From a virus, in the IMG/VR virus record IMGVR_UViG_3300025728_000003, positions 1 to 53,410 of that record: 53,410 nt of DNA; one strand, written 5' to 3'. Positions 29,021 through 36,917 of the stretch are shown in pieces (the first letter of the stretch is position 1; the number at the start of each line of letters is the position of its first letter). Below the pieces are notes generated by a model. The model made no database searches, was not told where the DNA came from, and worked only from the letters and a program-made list of their open reading frames with translations. The position numbers were made by a program, and so were the translations under genes.

Positions 29021-29323
29021 ATGAAAATGGCAACAATCGAAGAGATGAGTCTGGCAAGACAGGTTCTTCAGCTCGGGATGAGCATTACTGCTCAAGGCAA
29101 GATAACCGTCCAAGTTGAATATGCTGGCCACGTCGACTCCCTATCCGTTTGGGTCGACTCGACTTATTCGGGCTGGGGTCCGTGCGATCATACGATTTAC
29201 CTAGGATCGTTCCATGACGATTGCTTTGGCAAAAAAACCAAAAAGGGTTGCGATCAGCTTAAAAAGCTTCTGAAGGACATGGATTCACTTCTGGTCCGCG
29301 ACACTGACGGGGTTCCGGTATGA
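29021..29323 (+). CDS. Hypothetical protein
   Basis: 100 residues from ATG at 29021 (GAGAGGGG upstream). MATIEEMSLARQVLQLGMSI helix, then GKITVQVEYAGHVDSLSVWV strands and a C-terminal Lys-rich helix GKKTKKGCDQLKKLLKD. Related short proteins occur in phage early regions; no function known to me. Confidence 0.6.
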   Translation: MKMATIEEMSLARQVLQLGMSITAQGKITVQVEYAGHVDSLSVWVDSTYSGWGPCDHTIYLGSFHDDCFGKKTKKGCDQLKKLLKDMDSLLVRDTDGVPV

Positions 29324-29565
29324 GCCAGTGGATCAGCATCAAAGACCGCCTGCCTGATCTGCATCAGATCGTGGCGCTCGCCAACAATGACCGCTGGATG
29401 AACACGGGCGGCGCGAAAGAGTTCGAAGAAGAAGGCTGCAACTGGTATGGCGCCGGATATCTTTGCGAATTCGGAACGAAATACTGGAGTGTCTTCGGCG
29501 AAACTCGCGCCCAATGCCTAGACGCCGTTACTCACTGGATGCCGCTGGAGGTAGTACCGCAATGA
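29320..29565 (+). CDS. DUF551-like small protein (copy 3)
   Basis: 81 residues: MSQWISIKDRLPDLHQIVAL at the start and DAVTHWMPLEVVP at the end, the DUF551 pattern, with a longer aromatic middle (NWYGAGYLCEFGTKYWSVF). ATGA-coupled on both sides. Confidence 0.8.
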   Translation: MSQWISIKDRLPDLHQIVALANNDRWMNTGGAKEFEEEGCNWYGAGYLCEFGTKYWSVFGETRAQCLDAVTHWMPLEVVPQ

Positions 29566-29732
29566 AAGCCATAATCCAATTCATCATATTCGCCTGCTTC
29601 CCTGCCGCCTGGCTGACCCACGTCATCGTCTGCCTGCTTGAAGCCAAGTACCTGCTGCTGATTGCCGGCGCGATCATCTTCCCGGTTGGAATCATTCACG
29701 GCTTCGGCCTCTGGTTGGGGGTTAACTGGTAA
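29562..29732 (+). CDS. Two-pass membrane protein
   Basis: 56 residues from ATG at 29562. Hydrophobic helices IIQFIIFACFPAAWLTHVIV and YLLLIAGAIIFPVGIIHGFG. Abuts the RecE-like gene (TAATG). Confidence 0.6.
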   Translation: MKAIIQFIIFACFPAAWLTHVIVCLLEAKYLLLIAGAIIFPVGIIHGFGLWLGVNW

Positions 29733-30634
29733 TGGCGATCAAAATCTACCAACCATCCGAGCTATCAAACCCTGAATACCAGGCGCTGCCACAATGCAGC
29801 GGCTCATTCCTACACACTCTGTTCGCCGAGAACCCAGCACAAGCACGCTTCGGCGAACACGAAGCATCCAAGGCGCTGGACTTCGGCATCTGGGGTCACG
29901 CCATGATTCTGGAGCCCGAGCGTTTCGACTCGGAATACTGCCGCGACTTCGATCCTTCGGTTTACGAATCGATCCTTGATACTGGCGCGCAGATGTCGGC
30001 ATGGCTCAAGGAGCGCGGCATCAAGTCGTCAGGCGTAAAGGCTGAATTGATCGAGCGCATCCTCGCCGCAGATCCAAATGCGCATATTGCTGAAGTCGAA
30101 ATGCAGCGTTACCGCAGCGAGCGCGAAGGCTTGGAGTTCGTGCCACCAGCAGCATTCGATAAAATCCAGCAGATGCGGTCGGTGATCATGGCTGATCCTG
30201 AGTGCGCCAAGATGCTCGCCAATGGCCATGCCGAACTGAGCCTTGTAAGCGATGAATTCAAGGTGCGCCCGGACATCATCACGTCCGGTGCTTACCTGAT
30301 CAACTACAAGACCACAGCCAGCGCGCACCCAGAAGAATGCGGCCGAAAGTTCTATGACTACGGCTATGTCATGAAGGCAGCCTTTGAGTGCGAGATGTTC
30401 CGACAGGCTTACGGTGAAATGCCGCGCGGGTACATCATCCTGGCTCAGCAGAAGAAGGCACCGTATATCCACGTCCCGTTTCGCTTGAGCAAAGAGACGC
30501 TTGAGATCGGCAAAAAGGATCTGAATTGCGCCATCAGAGTTTATCGCGCCTGTCGGGATGCTGATACTTGGCCCGCATTCGGCGGACTTCAAGATCTGAC
30601 GCTGCCTGAATACATCACTAAAAAATATCAGTAA
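29732..30634 (+). CDS. RecE-like PD-(D/E)XK protein with SAP insertion
   Basis: 300 residues of the DUF3799/exonuclease VIII-like family. N-terminal CSGSFLHTLFAENPAQARF and LDFGIWGHAMILEPERF, an inserted SAP motif at about 89-117 (WLKERGIKSSGVKAELIERI), then the nuclease core AELSLVS (E168), KVRPDIIT (D181) and YLINYKTTAS (K193), followed by DYGYVMKAAFECEMFRQAYG. The acidic residue normally two before the catalytic Lys is Asn191, so activity may be altered. Partner of the RecA-like ATPase in phage recombination. Confidence 0.82.
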   Translation: MAIKIYQPSELSNPEYQALPQCSGSFLHTLFAENPAQARFGEHEASKALDFGIWGHAMILEPERFDSEYCRDFDPSVYESILDTGAQMSAWLKERGIKSSGVKAELIERILAADPNAHIAEVEMQRYRSEREGLEFVPPAAFDKIQQMRSVIMADPECAKMLANGHAELSLVSDEFKVRPDIITSGAYLINYKTTASAHPEECGRKFYDYGYVMKAAFECEMFRQAYGEMPRGYIILAQQKKAPYIHVPFRLSKETLEIGKKDLNCAIRVYRACRDADTWPAFGGLQDLTLPEYITKKYQ

Positions 30635-30646
30635 GAGGGGAATCAG

Positions 30647-31681
30647 ATGTCAGTAATCAATATCCGCCCAGCCGTTCGAGAGGGTGCGCGACTGGTCATA
30701 GGTGTTGCCGGTCCATCTGGATCGGGTAAAACCTATAGTGCGCTGCAGATCGCCTATGGCATGGCTAACGGTGACGCCATGAAAGTCGGCCTGTTGGACA
30801 CCGAGAATAAGCGTGGCAGCCTGTATGCAGACGCCATTAAGAACAAGGATGGTGTTGTTCAGCCGTTCCTGATTGGCGACCTGTATGCACCATTCAGCCC
30901 GAAGCGTTACGCCGAAGCTATCAAGGAATTTCAAGCGGCTGGCGTTGAGGTGCTAGTGGTCGACTCAGCGTCGCATGAGTGGGAAGGCACTGGCGGCTGC
31001 GAAGAAATCGCTACCGAAACCGAGGCCAAGATAGCCGACTGGAAAAAGGCCAAGCGCGAACACAAGCGCTTCATGAACACGCTGCTGACCTGTGATATGC
31101 ATATCATCGTCTGCATTCGGGCGCGTGAGAAAACCAGCTTCACTGATCCGAAGAAGCCGGTCAGCCTGGGTCTTCAGCCGATCCAAGAAAAGAACTTCAT
31201 GTTCGAGATGACGGCCAGTCTAATGATGTATGACCAAGGACGCTCTCAGGACGTGCTGAAGTGCCCCACCGACTTGCAAGCTATCCTTGGTCGCGGCAAT
31301 GACTATCTGACGCCACGCGACGGCCTGATGCTGCGCAAGTGGGTTGATGGCGCAAAGCAGGCAGACCCGGCCGTCGAGCGCGCCAAGAACTCTATCCTAA
31401 GCCAGTGCGACGAAGGGCTGGCAGCCGTCAATAAGGCATGGGAATCGGTATCGGCCAAGATCAAGAAGGAGCTTGGCGAATCTTTCATTGAAATGTGTCG
31501 TGATTCGGCTCGTGCTTTCGACGATCAGCTGGAGCAGGCACTGGGCATCGATCCAATCTCTCTGGATTCCGGGTTCAATCCTGCCGTGCCGGTTGAGCGC
31601 GAGACGATCAATTCAGTCCCTATTCATGATCCGTTGCCAGATCACGACGGCGACCCCTTCAGCATGAACGATCCAGAATAA
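30647..31681 (+). CDS. RecA-like AAA ATPase (possible Sak4-type recombinase)
   Basis: 344 residues. Walker A GPSGSGKT (22-29), Walker B VEVLVVDSAS (D106), and sensor-like HIIVCIRAREKTSF. The fold corresponds to the AAA_24/phage nucleotide-binding family found beside RecE-like nucleases; Sak4 single-strand annealing proteins belong to this group. The C-terminal about 100 residues are an added helical and acidic extension ending SMNDPE. Probably loads on single-stranded DNA for recombination-dependent replication. Confidence 0.8.
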   Translation: MSVINIRPAVREGARLVIGVAGPSGSGKTYSALQIAYGMANGDAMKVGLLDTENKRGSLYADAIKNKDGVVQPFLIGDLYAPFSPKRYAEAIKEFQAAGVEVLVVDSASHEWEGTGGCEEIATETEAKIADWKKAKREHKRFMNTLLTCDMHIIVCIRAREKTSFTDPKKPVSLGLQPIQEKNFMFEMTASLMMYDQGRSQDVLKCPTDLQAILGRGNDYLTPRDGLMLRKWVDGAKQADPAVERAKNSILSQCDEGLAAVNKAWESVSAKIKKELGESFIEMCRDSARAFDDQLEQALGIDPISLDSGFNPAVPVERETINSVPIHDPLPDHDGDPFSMNDPE

Positions 31682-31688
31682 TCACTAT

Positions 31689-31717
31689 TTGACAGACTAT
31701 AGTTGCTAGGCTATAGT
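31689..31717 (+). promoter_or_regulatory. Strong promoter TTGACA-N17-TATAGT
   Basis: Consensus TTGACA (31689-31694), 17-base spacer, TATAGT (31712-31717). The best sigma70-like promoter in the window. It is covered by the perfect inverted repeat at 31692-31721, so it is probably repressed by a phage protein. Confidence 0.8.
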
Positions 31718-31721
31718 CTGT
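31692..31721. promoter_or_regulatory. Operator: 11-bp perfect inverted repeat
   Basis: ACAGACTATAG (31692-31702), 8-base spacer, CTATAGTCTGT (31711-31721). It overlaps the 3' half of the -35 and the whole -10. The arms contain the CTATAG core found at 23160 and elsewhere. Confidence 0.75.
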
Positions 31722-31745
31722 TTACTTTAGAGAGGAGTGGGCGTA

Positions 31746-31985
31746 ATGAGCGGGAAAGATAACGGCGGTTCGGCGTACCCATTCGAGGGCGGCGAGAATA
31801 ATAACCTTCAGCCGTGTTATGGAATGACTCTTCGCGATTACTTCGCGGCCATGGCATTACCCTCGCTGTTGCAGCCAGCTTATAGCGATATTGGAACCAA
31901 TTTTTTCACCGAGTCTGATGCTGCTGACAGGGCAGAGCTTGCATACGCAATGGCCGACGCCATGATTGCGGAGCGTGCCAAATGA
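31746..31985 (+). CDS. Small conserved phage protein (GMTLRDYFAA motif)
   Basis: 79 residues from ATG at 31746, with GAGGAG upstream. NGGSAYPFEGG, then YGMTLRDYFAAMALPSLLQ and DAADRAELAYAMADAMIAER; the GMTLRDYFAA motif is very widespread in small phage and prophage proteins of unknown function. First gene behind the strongest promoter. Confidence 0.8.
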   Translation: MSGKDNGGSAYPFEGGENNNLQPCYGMTLRDYFAAMALPSLLQPAYSDIGTNFFTESDAADRAELAYAMADAMIAERAK

Positions 31986-32332
31986 AAACAATCCGCGAGC
32001 AGTTTGAAGAGATTTGGCCGGCGCCTGAGGGCATTGAGTGGTCCATGAATATTGGGCGCTATGTCTGCAATGACGATATCCTCATAACTCAGGAGTGCGT
32101 AAACAAGGCAATCGAATGGGATACCCGCCTAGACACCTTCACCCGCTTCCAGAAATCGCAGGCAATCGTCACTTCGCTGAATGATGAGCTTCTGGAGGCG
32201 TGCGAGCTTCATATCAATACCATTCGATCTCAATTGCGAGATGGCGTGATGACAAGGGAATATGTCGATGCGATTTACGAAGCGCAAAATAAAATGATCG
32301 CAGCCATCGCCAAAGCCCGAGGTCAATTATGA
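31982..32332 (+). CDS. Hypothetical protein
   Basis: 116 residues, ATGA-coupled. FEEIWPAPEGIEWSMNIGRY in the N-terminal half, two long helices afterwards (QAIVTSLNDELLEACELHIN, and a C-terminal one with YEAQNKMIAAIAKAR). No family recognised. Confidence 0.6.
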   Translation: MKTIREQFEEIWPAPEGIEWSMNIGRYVCNDDILITQECVNKAIEWDTRLDTFTRFQKSQAIVTSLNDELLEACELHINTIRSQLRDGVMTREYVDAIYEAQNKMIAAIAKARGQL

Positions 32333-32658
32333 CCAATGATCGCGAATTACTGGAGTTGGCGGCGAGGTCTGTAGGTATGCCACCACCAGTTGATGTGAAT
32401 GGTGTTTGGTCTGCCTGGGTTGGTACGCCCGAGAATGGCCATTGGTGGGATCCATTGGCCGACGACGGAGACGCCCTACGCCTAGCCACAAAACTCCGCC
32501 TAGACATCATGTTCTTCAACGGATTTGAGGAGGTGATCTGTTCGGGCCCAAATGAAACAGACGAAAACGTTATCGAACCATATGGCGACGACATTGATGC
32601 AGCAGTTCGGCGTGCGATTGTTCGGGCTGCGGCTGAGATTGGGAGATCGATTAAATGA
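32329..32658 (+). CDS. Phage ABA-sandwich-like protein
   Basis: 109 residues. ELLELAARSVGMP, then NGHWWDPLADDGDALRLATK and a C-terminal AVRRAIVRAAAEIGR match the phage ABA sandwich pattern (W.P..d..dAl.La...-AI..aaa.ig). Function unknown in the family. Confidence 0.65.
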   Translation: MTNDRELLELAARSVGMPPPVDVNGVWSAWVGTPENGHWWDPLADDGDALRLATKLRLDIMFFNGFEEVICSGPNETDENVIEPYGDDIDAAVRRAIVRAAAEIGRSIK

Positions 32659-32861
32659 AATATCCATGGGATGATGATAAACAGATCGATTGGTCGAAAT
32701 CATGGCAAGAGATAACCGTCGATTATCAGGATAAATATTTCAAGGCAAACAAGAGCCTGATCGACTACTACTTCACTTCAAAGCTGTGGAAGATGGGCTG
32801 CATTGCCGGCTGGGTCATCGCGCTGACTTTTGCTTATTGCTTATTTGTGGTGACGCCATGA
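32655..32861 (+). CDS. Single-pass membrane protein
   Basis: 68 residues. Soluble acidic/aromatic N-terminus (YPWDDDKQIDWSKSWQEITV) and one hydrophobic helix at about 46-66 (MGCIAGWVIALTFAYCLFVV). Confidence 0.6.
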   Translation: MKYPWDDDKQIDWSKSWQEITVDYQDKYFKANKSLIDYYFTSKLWKMGCIAGWVIALTFAYCLFVVTP

Positions 32862-33094
32862 AAACAAAATCCTGCGCCACCAAATGCACCCAGCGCGAAC
32901 TAGCCATGCTCGCCTACTGGCAATCCAGGGGAATCCAGATCCGTCGCGATCAGAAGATTCCGCTTTCGACTGAGACGCCGCCATCGTTTGCAACTGATCA
33001 TCCTGTTTTGGATGCGATGCTGGGACTGGGGATTATCATATGCATCTTCAGTGGTGTGGCTTTCTGGGTTGCTACTGCGGCGGGGTTGTTATGA
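32858..33094 (+). CDS. Single-pass membrane protein
   Basis: 78 residues from ATG at 32858. N-terminal CTQRELAMLAYWQSRGIQIR region, a linker, and a C-terminal hydrophobic helix (LGLGIIICIFSGVAFWVATA). Coupled at both ends. Confidence 0.6.
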   Translation: MKTKSCATKCTQRELAMLAYWQSRGIQIRRDQKIPLSTETPPSFATDHPVLDAMLGLGIIICIFSGVAFWVATAAGLL

Positions 33095-33315
33095 ACTGCG
33101 GAGGACTTGAAACCGAAAGTCACGACTGGTCGCAAGCGCCATCAGATGCAACCCACTACGGACCAGACTCAAAGAGCTATTCGGCCTGTTACTACAAAAA
33201 GGTCGATGACATCTGGTACTTCAACAAGGCTTGGTGCGCTGGCAAATACTGGCATCCGATGAGCAAGCCGCCGAGCAAGTTCAGATTTGGAAAAATGGAG
33301 AAGAGAACGATATAA
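33091..33315 (+). CDS. Hypothetical small protein, last gene of the early block
   Basis: 74 residues from ATG at 33091. DWSQAPSDATHYGPDSKSYS and CYYKKVDDIWYFNKAWCAGK; such aromatic proteins (W..AP..A-h......) are common in phage early operons. Ends at the bidirectional terminator. Confidence 0.6.
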   Translation: MNCGGLETESHDWSQAPSDATHYGPDSKSYSACYYKKVDDIWYFNKAWCAGKYWHPMSKPPSKFRFGKMEKRTI

Positions 33316-33316
33316 A

Positions 33317-33346
33317 AAAGGCGCCAACTAAGGCGCCTTTGTTTTA
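33317..33346. terminator. Bidirectional terminator between early and late blocks
   Basis: 9-bp stem AAAGGCGCC (33317-33325) and GGCGCCTTT (33332-33340), 6-base loop, with TTTGTTTT on the plus side and a six-base A run (six Ts on the minus strand) on the other. Serves both the early operon and the tailspike gene. Confidence 0.88.
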
Positions 33347-35329
33347 TGCCTGCATAATTCCATCTTTTAGTGCCTCATTGAGCGTGGCCAAAAAGTCAGC
33401 CAAGTTCGCAAGAGTCGCGGATGCTGTTGCAGGCAATGTCGTTAAAGTCGCATGAGTACCAGTATTCATACGAACCGCCCCGGAAATACCGAACTTGGTA
33501 CTGGCATTGTTGATCAGCACTGTGCCGCTGACCTGATTGGACTTGTTGCTGTTCTGATAGCAGACCGATACATCGTTGTTGACCACGTAACCATTAGACG
33601 TAAACCCATTACCGGTTACATCCAGAAAATTATTGCGCAATATTAATGTCGTGATCGCACCGAAGTTCATGCCTGTGCCACCAGTTGTTCCGCGCACATC
33701 GTTAGGGTTGAAGGATTTGCAGTTCGCCAACTCCACTGTCCGAACGTTGGCGATGTTGACATCTCGGGCGCCATTGCTGTCGAATTCAATTCCTGTAGCA
33801 GTAAAGGATCCTTGCCCATTCAAGTATGCAGAATTCGATACGCTTAATGCGGTCAGGTTCTGGCCGCCGATCAATGTTCGGCCATTCCTGAATATCTTTG
33901 TACCAGGCAGTACGCCGCCGCGATAGATACTCTGGATCGCGATTCCGCAGCCAGCATTATCACTGTATTCGCCTCCACAGCTCCAAGTCGGCTGCAATCC
34001 TGAGGCACCCAAAAAGGAAACTCCATGGCGCGCATTGAATCGGTGCGAGCCGAGAACCGTCACCTGATCAGCCGCCACTACGGTCACGCCGTTCATTTGG
34101 AGCCCGCTGACGTCGGCGGCGAGCCCGAGTACTCCATTGCCAAAAGTCCCGCTATCCTCATCAACGAACACGCCTGGAGTGTTGATATAAATCCCATTTA
34201 TGCCGTTGTTATTAGCATGGCAGTTTTCGAATCGACCATCCGCATATTTGATCGATACCGATCCGGCTGGAGATTCATAACTAAACCCACTCCCAGATCC
34301 TCCAGAGCCATTGTTAAACCCATTGTTGTGCGCGATGCATCCCCTGAATGTTCCGCCACTACAATGATAATAGGTCATACCCATTGATGAGTTATTATAA
34401 GCAATACAGTCCTCTACGACGCCATGGCTATACGTACGGTAGTCACCACGCACATAAGTGGCCCAATTGGTCGTGATGTTCAGGCCGTTTGCAAGGTACT
34501 GCGTAGCATCACGGAAGATGCATTTATTGATCTTGTGATCGCGGCACTGTCTCAAGTTCAAGCTATCGTAAACGCCATTTGCAAAATCCATCTCGTGGAT
34601 CTTGAGGTTGTCGATATAGTTGAGCATCGGCGCCGGGAATGTTGGCGGCAGCACGCCAGGCCCAAGCCCCATGCCTGCCAGAATGGCAGCACCGTTCCCG
34701 TCCAACTTATGACCGTTACCGATGATCGTCACATTGAACAATGCGGCCAGCGGTTGGGCATTGAGGTCGTGCGCAAACACCAACGGGGTGACATATGTCG
34801 AGCGGGTGTTGACTATATCGGCATGGAACTCGTAAACGATCTGACTACAGTTAAACAGTACCTGATTCGCTACGGTGTATTGACCGCCAGCAATCGCAGA
34901 AAATATCACGCGCGCAATGGCGCCATTACTGGCTACTACTGCGGCAGCCACCGCATTGAAGGCAGCGGCGCAATCAATCCCAGCTTTTGCGCCGGCCTGC
35001 TTAACATCAATCGTCCCGTTATGGGTAAGCTGCCAATAGCCACGATCATCATCCGATCTTACGGTAATGAAGGTATCGGCGGGTGGCGTCGCATCCTCAA
35101 CGAATAGATATTTTGAATTTCCGCCATCACCAGCAGAATAGAACCCGAGCGTCTCAGCATGCTGGACTACAACAGTATTGAGGGCGCGTAACGCTGCGAC
35201 ATTATTGACCTGACTATCCGGCCCTGGAACGCCATGATCACCCTTAATAAAAGCCGCAACCTCAGCCGTAACAGTCTTCGGCTGGCTCTCCATCAAAACA
35301 ATAACTGGGCTTTGATCTTCAATGCTCAT
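33344..35329 (-). CDS. Tailspike-like protein, right-handed beta-helix
   Basis: 661 residues from ATG at 35329, which overlaps the previous TGA (ATGA). N-terminal segment PVIVLMESQPKTVTAEVAAF with GDHGVPGPD resembles fibre attachment regions; NVAALRALNTVVVQHAETLG and GYWQLTHNGTIDV follow. From about residue 120 there are repeated short beta-strand turns with Asn/Gly (IIGNGHKLDGNGA, CRDHKINKCIFRD, CIAYNNSSMGMTYYHCSGGT), typical of pectate-lyase-type depolymerases. Likely binds and cleaves a host surface polysaccharide. The enzyme class cannot be told from sequence. Confidence 0.78.
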   Translation of the reverse strand: MSIEDQSPVIVLMESQPKTVTAEVAAFIKGDHGVPGPDSQVNNVAALRALNTVVVQHAETLGFYSAGDGGNSKYLFVEDATPPADTFITVRSDDDRGYWQLTHNGTIDVKQAGAKAGIDCAAAFNAVAAAVVASNGAIARVIFSAIAGGQYTVANQVLFNCSQIVYEFHADIVNTRSTYVTPLVFAHDLNAQPLAALFNVTIIGNGHKLDGNGAAILAGMGLGPGVLPPTFPAPMLNYIDNLKIHEMDFANGVYDSLNLRQCRDHKINKCIFRDATQYLANGLNITTNWATYVRGDYRTYSHGVVEDCIAYNNSSMGMTYYHCSGGTFRGCIAHNNGFNNGSGGSGSGFSYESPAGSVSIKYADGRFENCHANNNGINGIYINTPGVFVDEDSGTFGNGVLGLAADVSGLQMNGVTVVAADQVTVLGSHRFNARHGVSFLGASGLQPTWSCGGEYSDNAGCGIAIQSIYRGGVLPGTKIFRNGRTLIGGQNLTALSVSNSAYLNGQGSFTATGIEFDSNGARDVNIANVRTVELANCKSFNPNDVRGTTGGTGMNFGAITTLILRNNFLDVTGNGFTSNGYVVNNDVSVCYQNSNKSNQVSGTVLINNASTKFGISGAVRMNTGTHATLTTLPATASATLANLADFLATLNEALKDGIMQA

Positions 35330-35634
35330 GGCCTGGTCACATCCGCGACGATATGCAATATTTTTGACCAAGTACTATCGGTCGCGCCGTCTGATACGCG
35401 TCGAAACTGGATATCCCAAACGGCTTGGGTTATTGGCCATGTATCGGTATCGGCGACATTGAGGCTAACAGTAGTGGCCGCTAGAGGATCGACCCATGCA
35501 GTGACGACATCAGCAATCAGGTTATCCTGCATGTCGCGGATCTGGCATGTCGGAACGAAGTCGATAAAATCGCCCCAAACAGATTCTGGCAGCAGCACCA
35601 AATAGCTGAACGTATCACCGCGCTTATGCTTCAC
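35326..35634 (-). CDS. Small protein preceding the tailspike
   Basis: 102 residues. KRGDTFSYLVLLPESVWGDF, then CQIRDMQDNLIADVVTAW; beta-rich. Proteins with the pattern RGDTF......P......D......-R.......-I near tail fibre genes are common and often annotated as hypothetical tail proteins. Coupled at both ends. Confidence 0.65.
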   Translation of the reverse strand: MKHKRGDTFSYLVLLPESVWGDFIDFVPTCQIRDMQDNLIADVVTAWVDPLAATTVSLNVADTDTWPITQAVWDIQFRRVSDGATDSTWSKILHIVADVTRP

Positions 35635-36158
35635 TTTCCAGCCCTCGATTTCAATCCGTCAAAACTTGCCTCGCAAGCCAGTGCCGCTACTCGGCCTCGG
35701 TCAAACGCTTGAGAGAGTTCGTTGAGTCGAGTCTGACAGCTTCCGTACAGGTCGGATAGCACCATTGCGGCACGGGTTGCTGACGCGCTGCTGATGGCAG
35801 TTCCGGCACCGTTGCCGGTTCCACCGAGGCGGGCTTGCAACTTGGCGAGTTCATCGCGCAGCCGGCCAGTAGCAGCATTAGCGCTATCGGCATCGCCGCG
35901 TAGCTTTTCAATTGCCTGAGTTGCATCTCGTTGTACTCCTGCCATTGCTTCGGCGCGTCGTTGTTCTTCGGTTCTTGCGGATCGCTCGGCTTCGGCTTGC
36001 GCTCTTGCGTCGGCCGTATCGCGATCCGACCATTTGATCTGCCAGACTGCACGCTCGACTGATTTGCCGTGATTATATATCCCATACGCGGCTGCGCCGA
36101 GCAGGCCAGCTATCACTAGATGCAGCCAGTATTTGCGCAGCAGTGCTAGGACGATCAC
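35631..36158 (-). CDS. Rz: i-spanin Rz
   Basis: 175 residues. One N-terminal transmembrane helix (YWLHLVIAGLLGAAAYGIY) then a long periplasmic coiled coil rich in Ala, Glu and Arg (ARAQAEAERSARTEEQRRAE). It overlaps the endolysin gene by 4 bases and contains the Rz1 gene in another frame. Rz pairs with Rz1 to fuse inner and outer membranes at the last step of lysis. Confidence 0.88.
   Translation of the reverse strand: MIVLALLRKYWLHLVIAGLLGAAAYGIYNHGKSVERAVWQIKWSDRDTADARAQAEAERSARTEEQRRAEAMAGVQRDATQAIEKLRGDADSANAATGRLRDELAKLQARLGGTGNGAGTAISSASATRAAMVLSDLYGSCQTRLNELSQAFDRGRVAALACEASFDGLKSRAGK
35687..35926 (-). CDS. Rz1: o-spanin Rz1, nested in Rz
   Basis: 79 residues from ATG at 35926, entirely inside Rz in a different frame. 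Lipoprotein signal MQLRQLKSYAAMPIALMLLL followed by the lipobox AGC (Cys23), then a proline-containing periplasmic part (ASVEPATVPELPSAARQQPV). Outer-membrane lipoprotein partner of Rz; indicates a Gram-negative host. Confidence 0.9.
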   Translation of the reverse strand: MQLRQLKSYAAMPIALMLLLAGCAMNSPSCKPASVEPATVPELPSAARQQPVPQWCYPTCTEAVRLDSTNSLKRLTEAE

Positions 36159-36685
36159 TTCAGCACACTCAACGCATACTTGTAGCGTGCCTTGCGATCT
36201 TCAAGACCATTCGTTCCGCCATTGATTGCCTTGGTAATATCAGTAAAGCGATCGGCATCGGCCAGCGCATTCAGATTGCGCGTCGTCCAGTACCATACTG
36301 CCGACTTAGCCGCCCAATCAGGCTGCTCAAGCAGATCGGGATTGGCCAGCAATCGATCATCGCCAAACAGCGCGTGACTGGCTTTCTCATAGTTGGCGCG
36401 TCCAGTCACTTGGATCAGCCCGCGACCGGCGAACTTCGGGCCATCACCTTTCTGCGTATTGCCAAGATCCTTGCGGCCTTCATACTTGGCAAAATAGCTG
36501 GGGCCCCCAAGTTCTTTGGAATAGACCAGTGAGCCGCTCTCATGGCCGATCTGCGCTAGGAACGCAGCGATACGCAGCCGAGTATTGATCTGGCCGCCAG
36601 CCATAGCAGCAGTAAGCGCTGGCGCCCATTTCTCGGCGCGCACCAGCGGGATATTCATTACGGCCGCAAGAGTTGAGGCTTCCAT
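36155..36685 (-). CDS. Endolysin, glycoside hydrolase family 19 type
   Basis: 176 residues. Catalytic Glu49 in AQIGHESG, the family segment FAGRGLIQVTGRANYEKAS (85-103), and DWAAKSAVWYWTTRNLNALAD toward the end, as in phage chitinase-like muramidases. No signal peptide, so export depends on the holin. Followed by Rz/Rz1. Confidence 0.92.
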   Translation of the reverse strand: MEASTLAAVMNIPLVRAEKWAPALTAAMAGGQINTRLRIAAFLAQIGHESGSLVYSKELGGPSYFAKYEGRKDLGNTQKGDGPKFAGRGLIQVTGRANYEKASHALFGDDRLLANPDLLEQPDWAAKSAVWYWTTRNLNALADADRFTDITKAINGGTNGLEDRKARYKYALSVLK

Positions 36686-36707
36686 TAGAATTCCCCTTTG
36701 ATACCGG

Positions 36708-36917
36708 TCATGAGCCTGACACTGACTTTTGCTTGACCTGCAAAGCCAAGAACGTCACCACCGAAAGCCCGAGCATGATCAGCTTATAGTCATGCGGATC
36801 TATATACTCTTGAACGGTCGGCATGAATGTCATCAGCGCGCTCAATGAGCCGGCGATGGCAAGTAGCCAAGTAGACCAACGCTTATGCCAGGAACGCCAA
36901 TTAGGTATTAGCTGCAT
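36708..36917 (-). CDS. Small membrane protein, probable holin component
   Basis: 69 residues. MQLIPNWRSWHKRWSTWLLA front, two hydrophobic segments (about 14-32 and 45-60) and a basic tail. This MxLIPNWR-type protein is common immediately upstream of phage endolysins and is often called a holin. Overlaps the previous gene by 17 bases. Confidence 0.65.
   Translation of the reverse strand: MQLIPNWRSWHKRWSTWLLAIAGSLSALMTFMPTVQEYIDPHDYKLIMLGLSVVTFLALQVKQKSVSGS

Noticed and set aside
34424-35107. Plus-strand 227-codon frame
   Set aside because: Antisense to the beta-helix tailspike; low-complexity translation without motifs.
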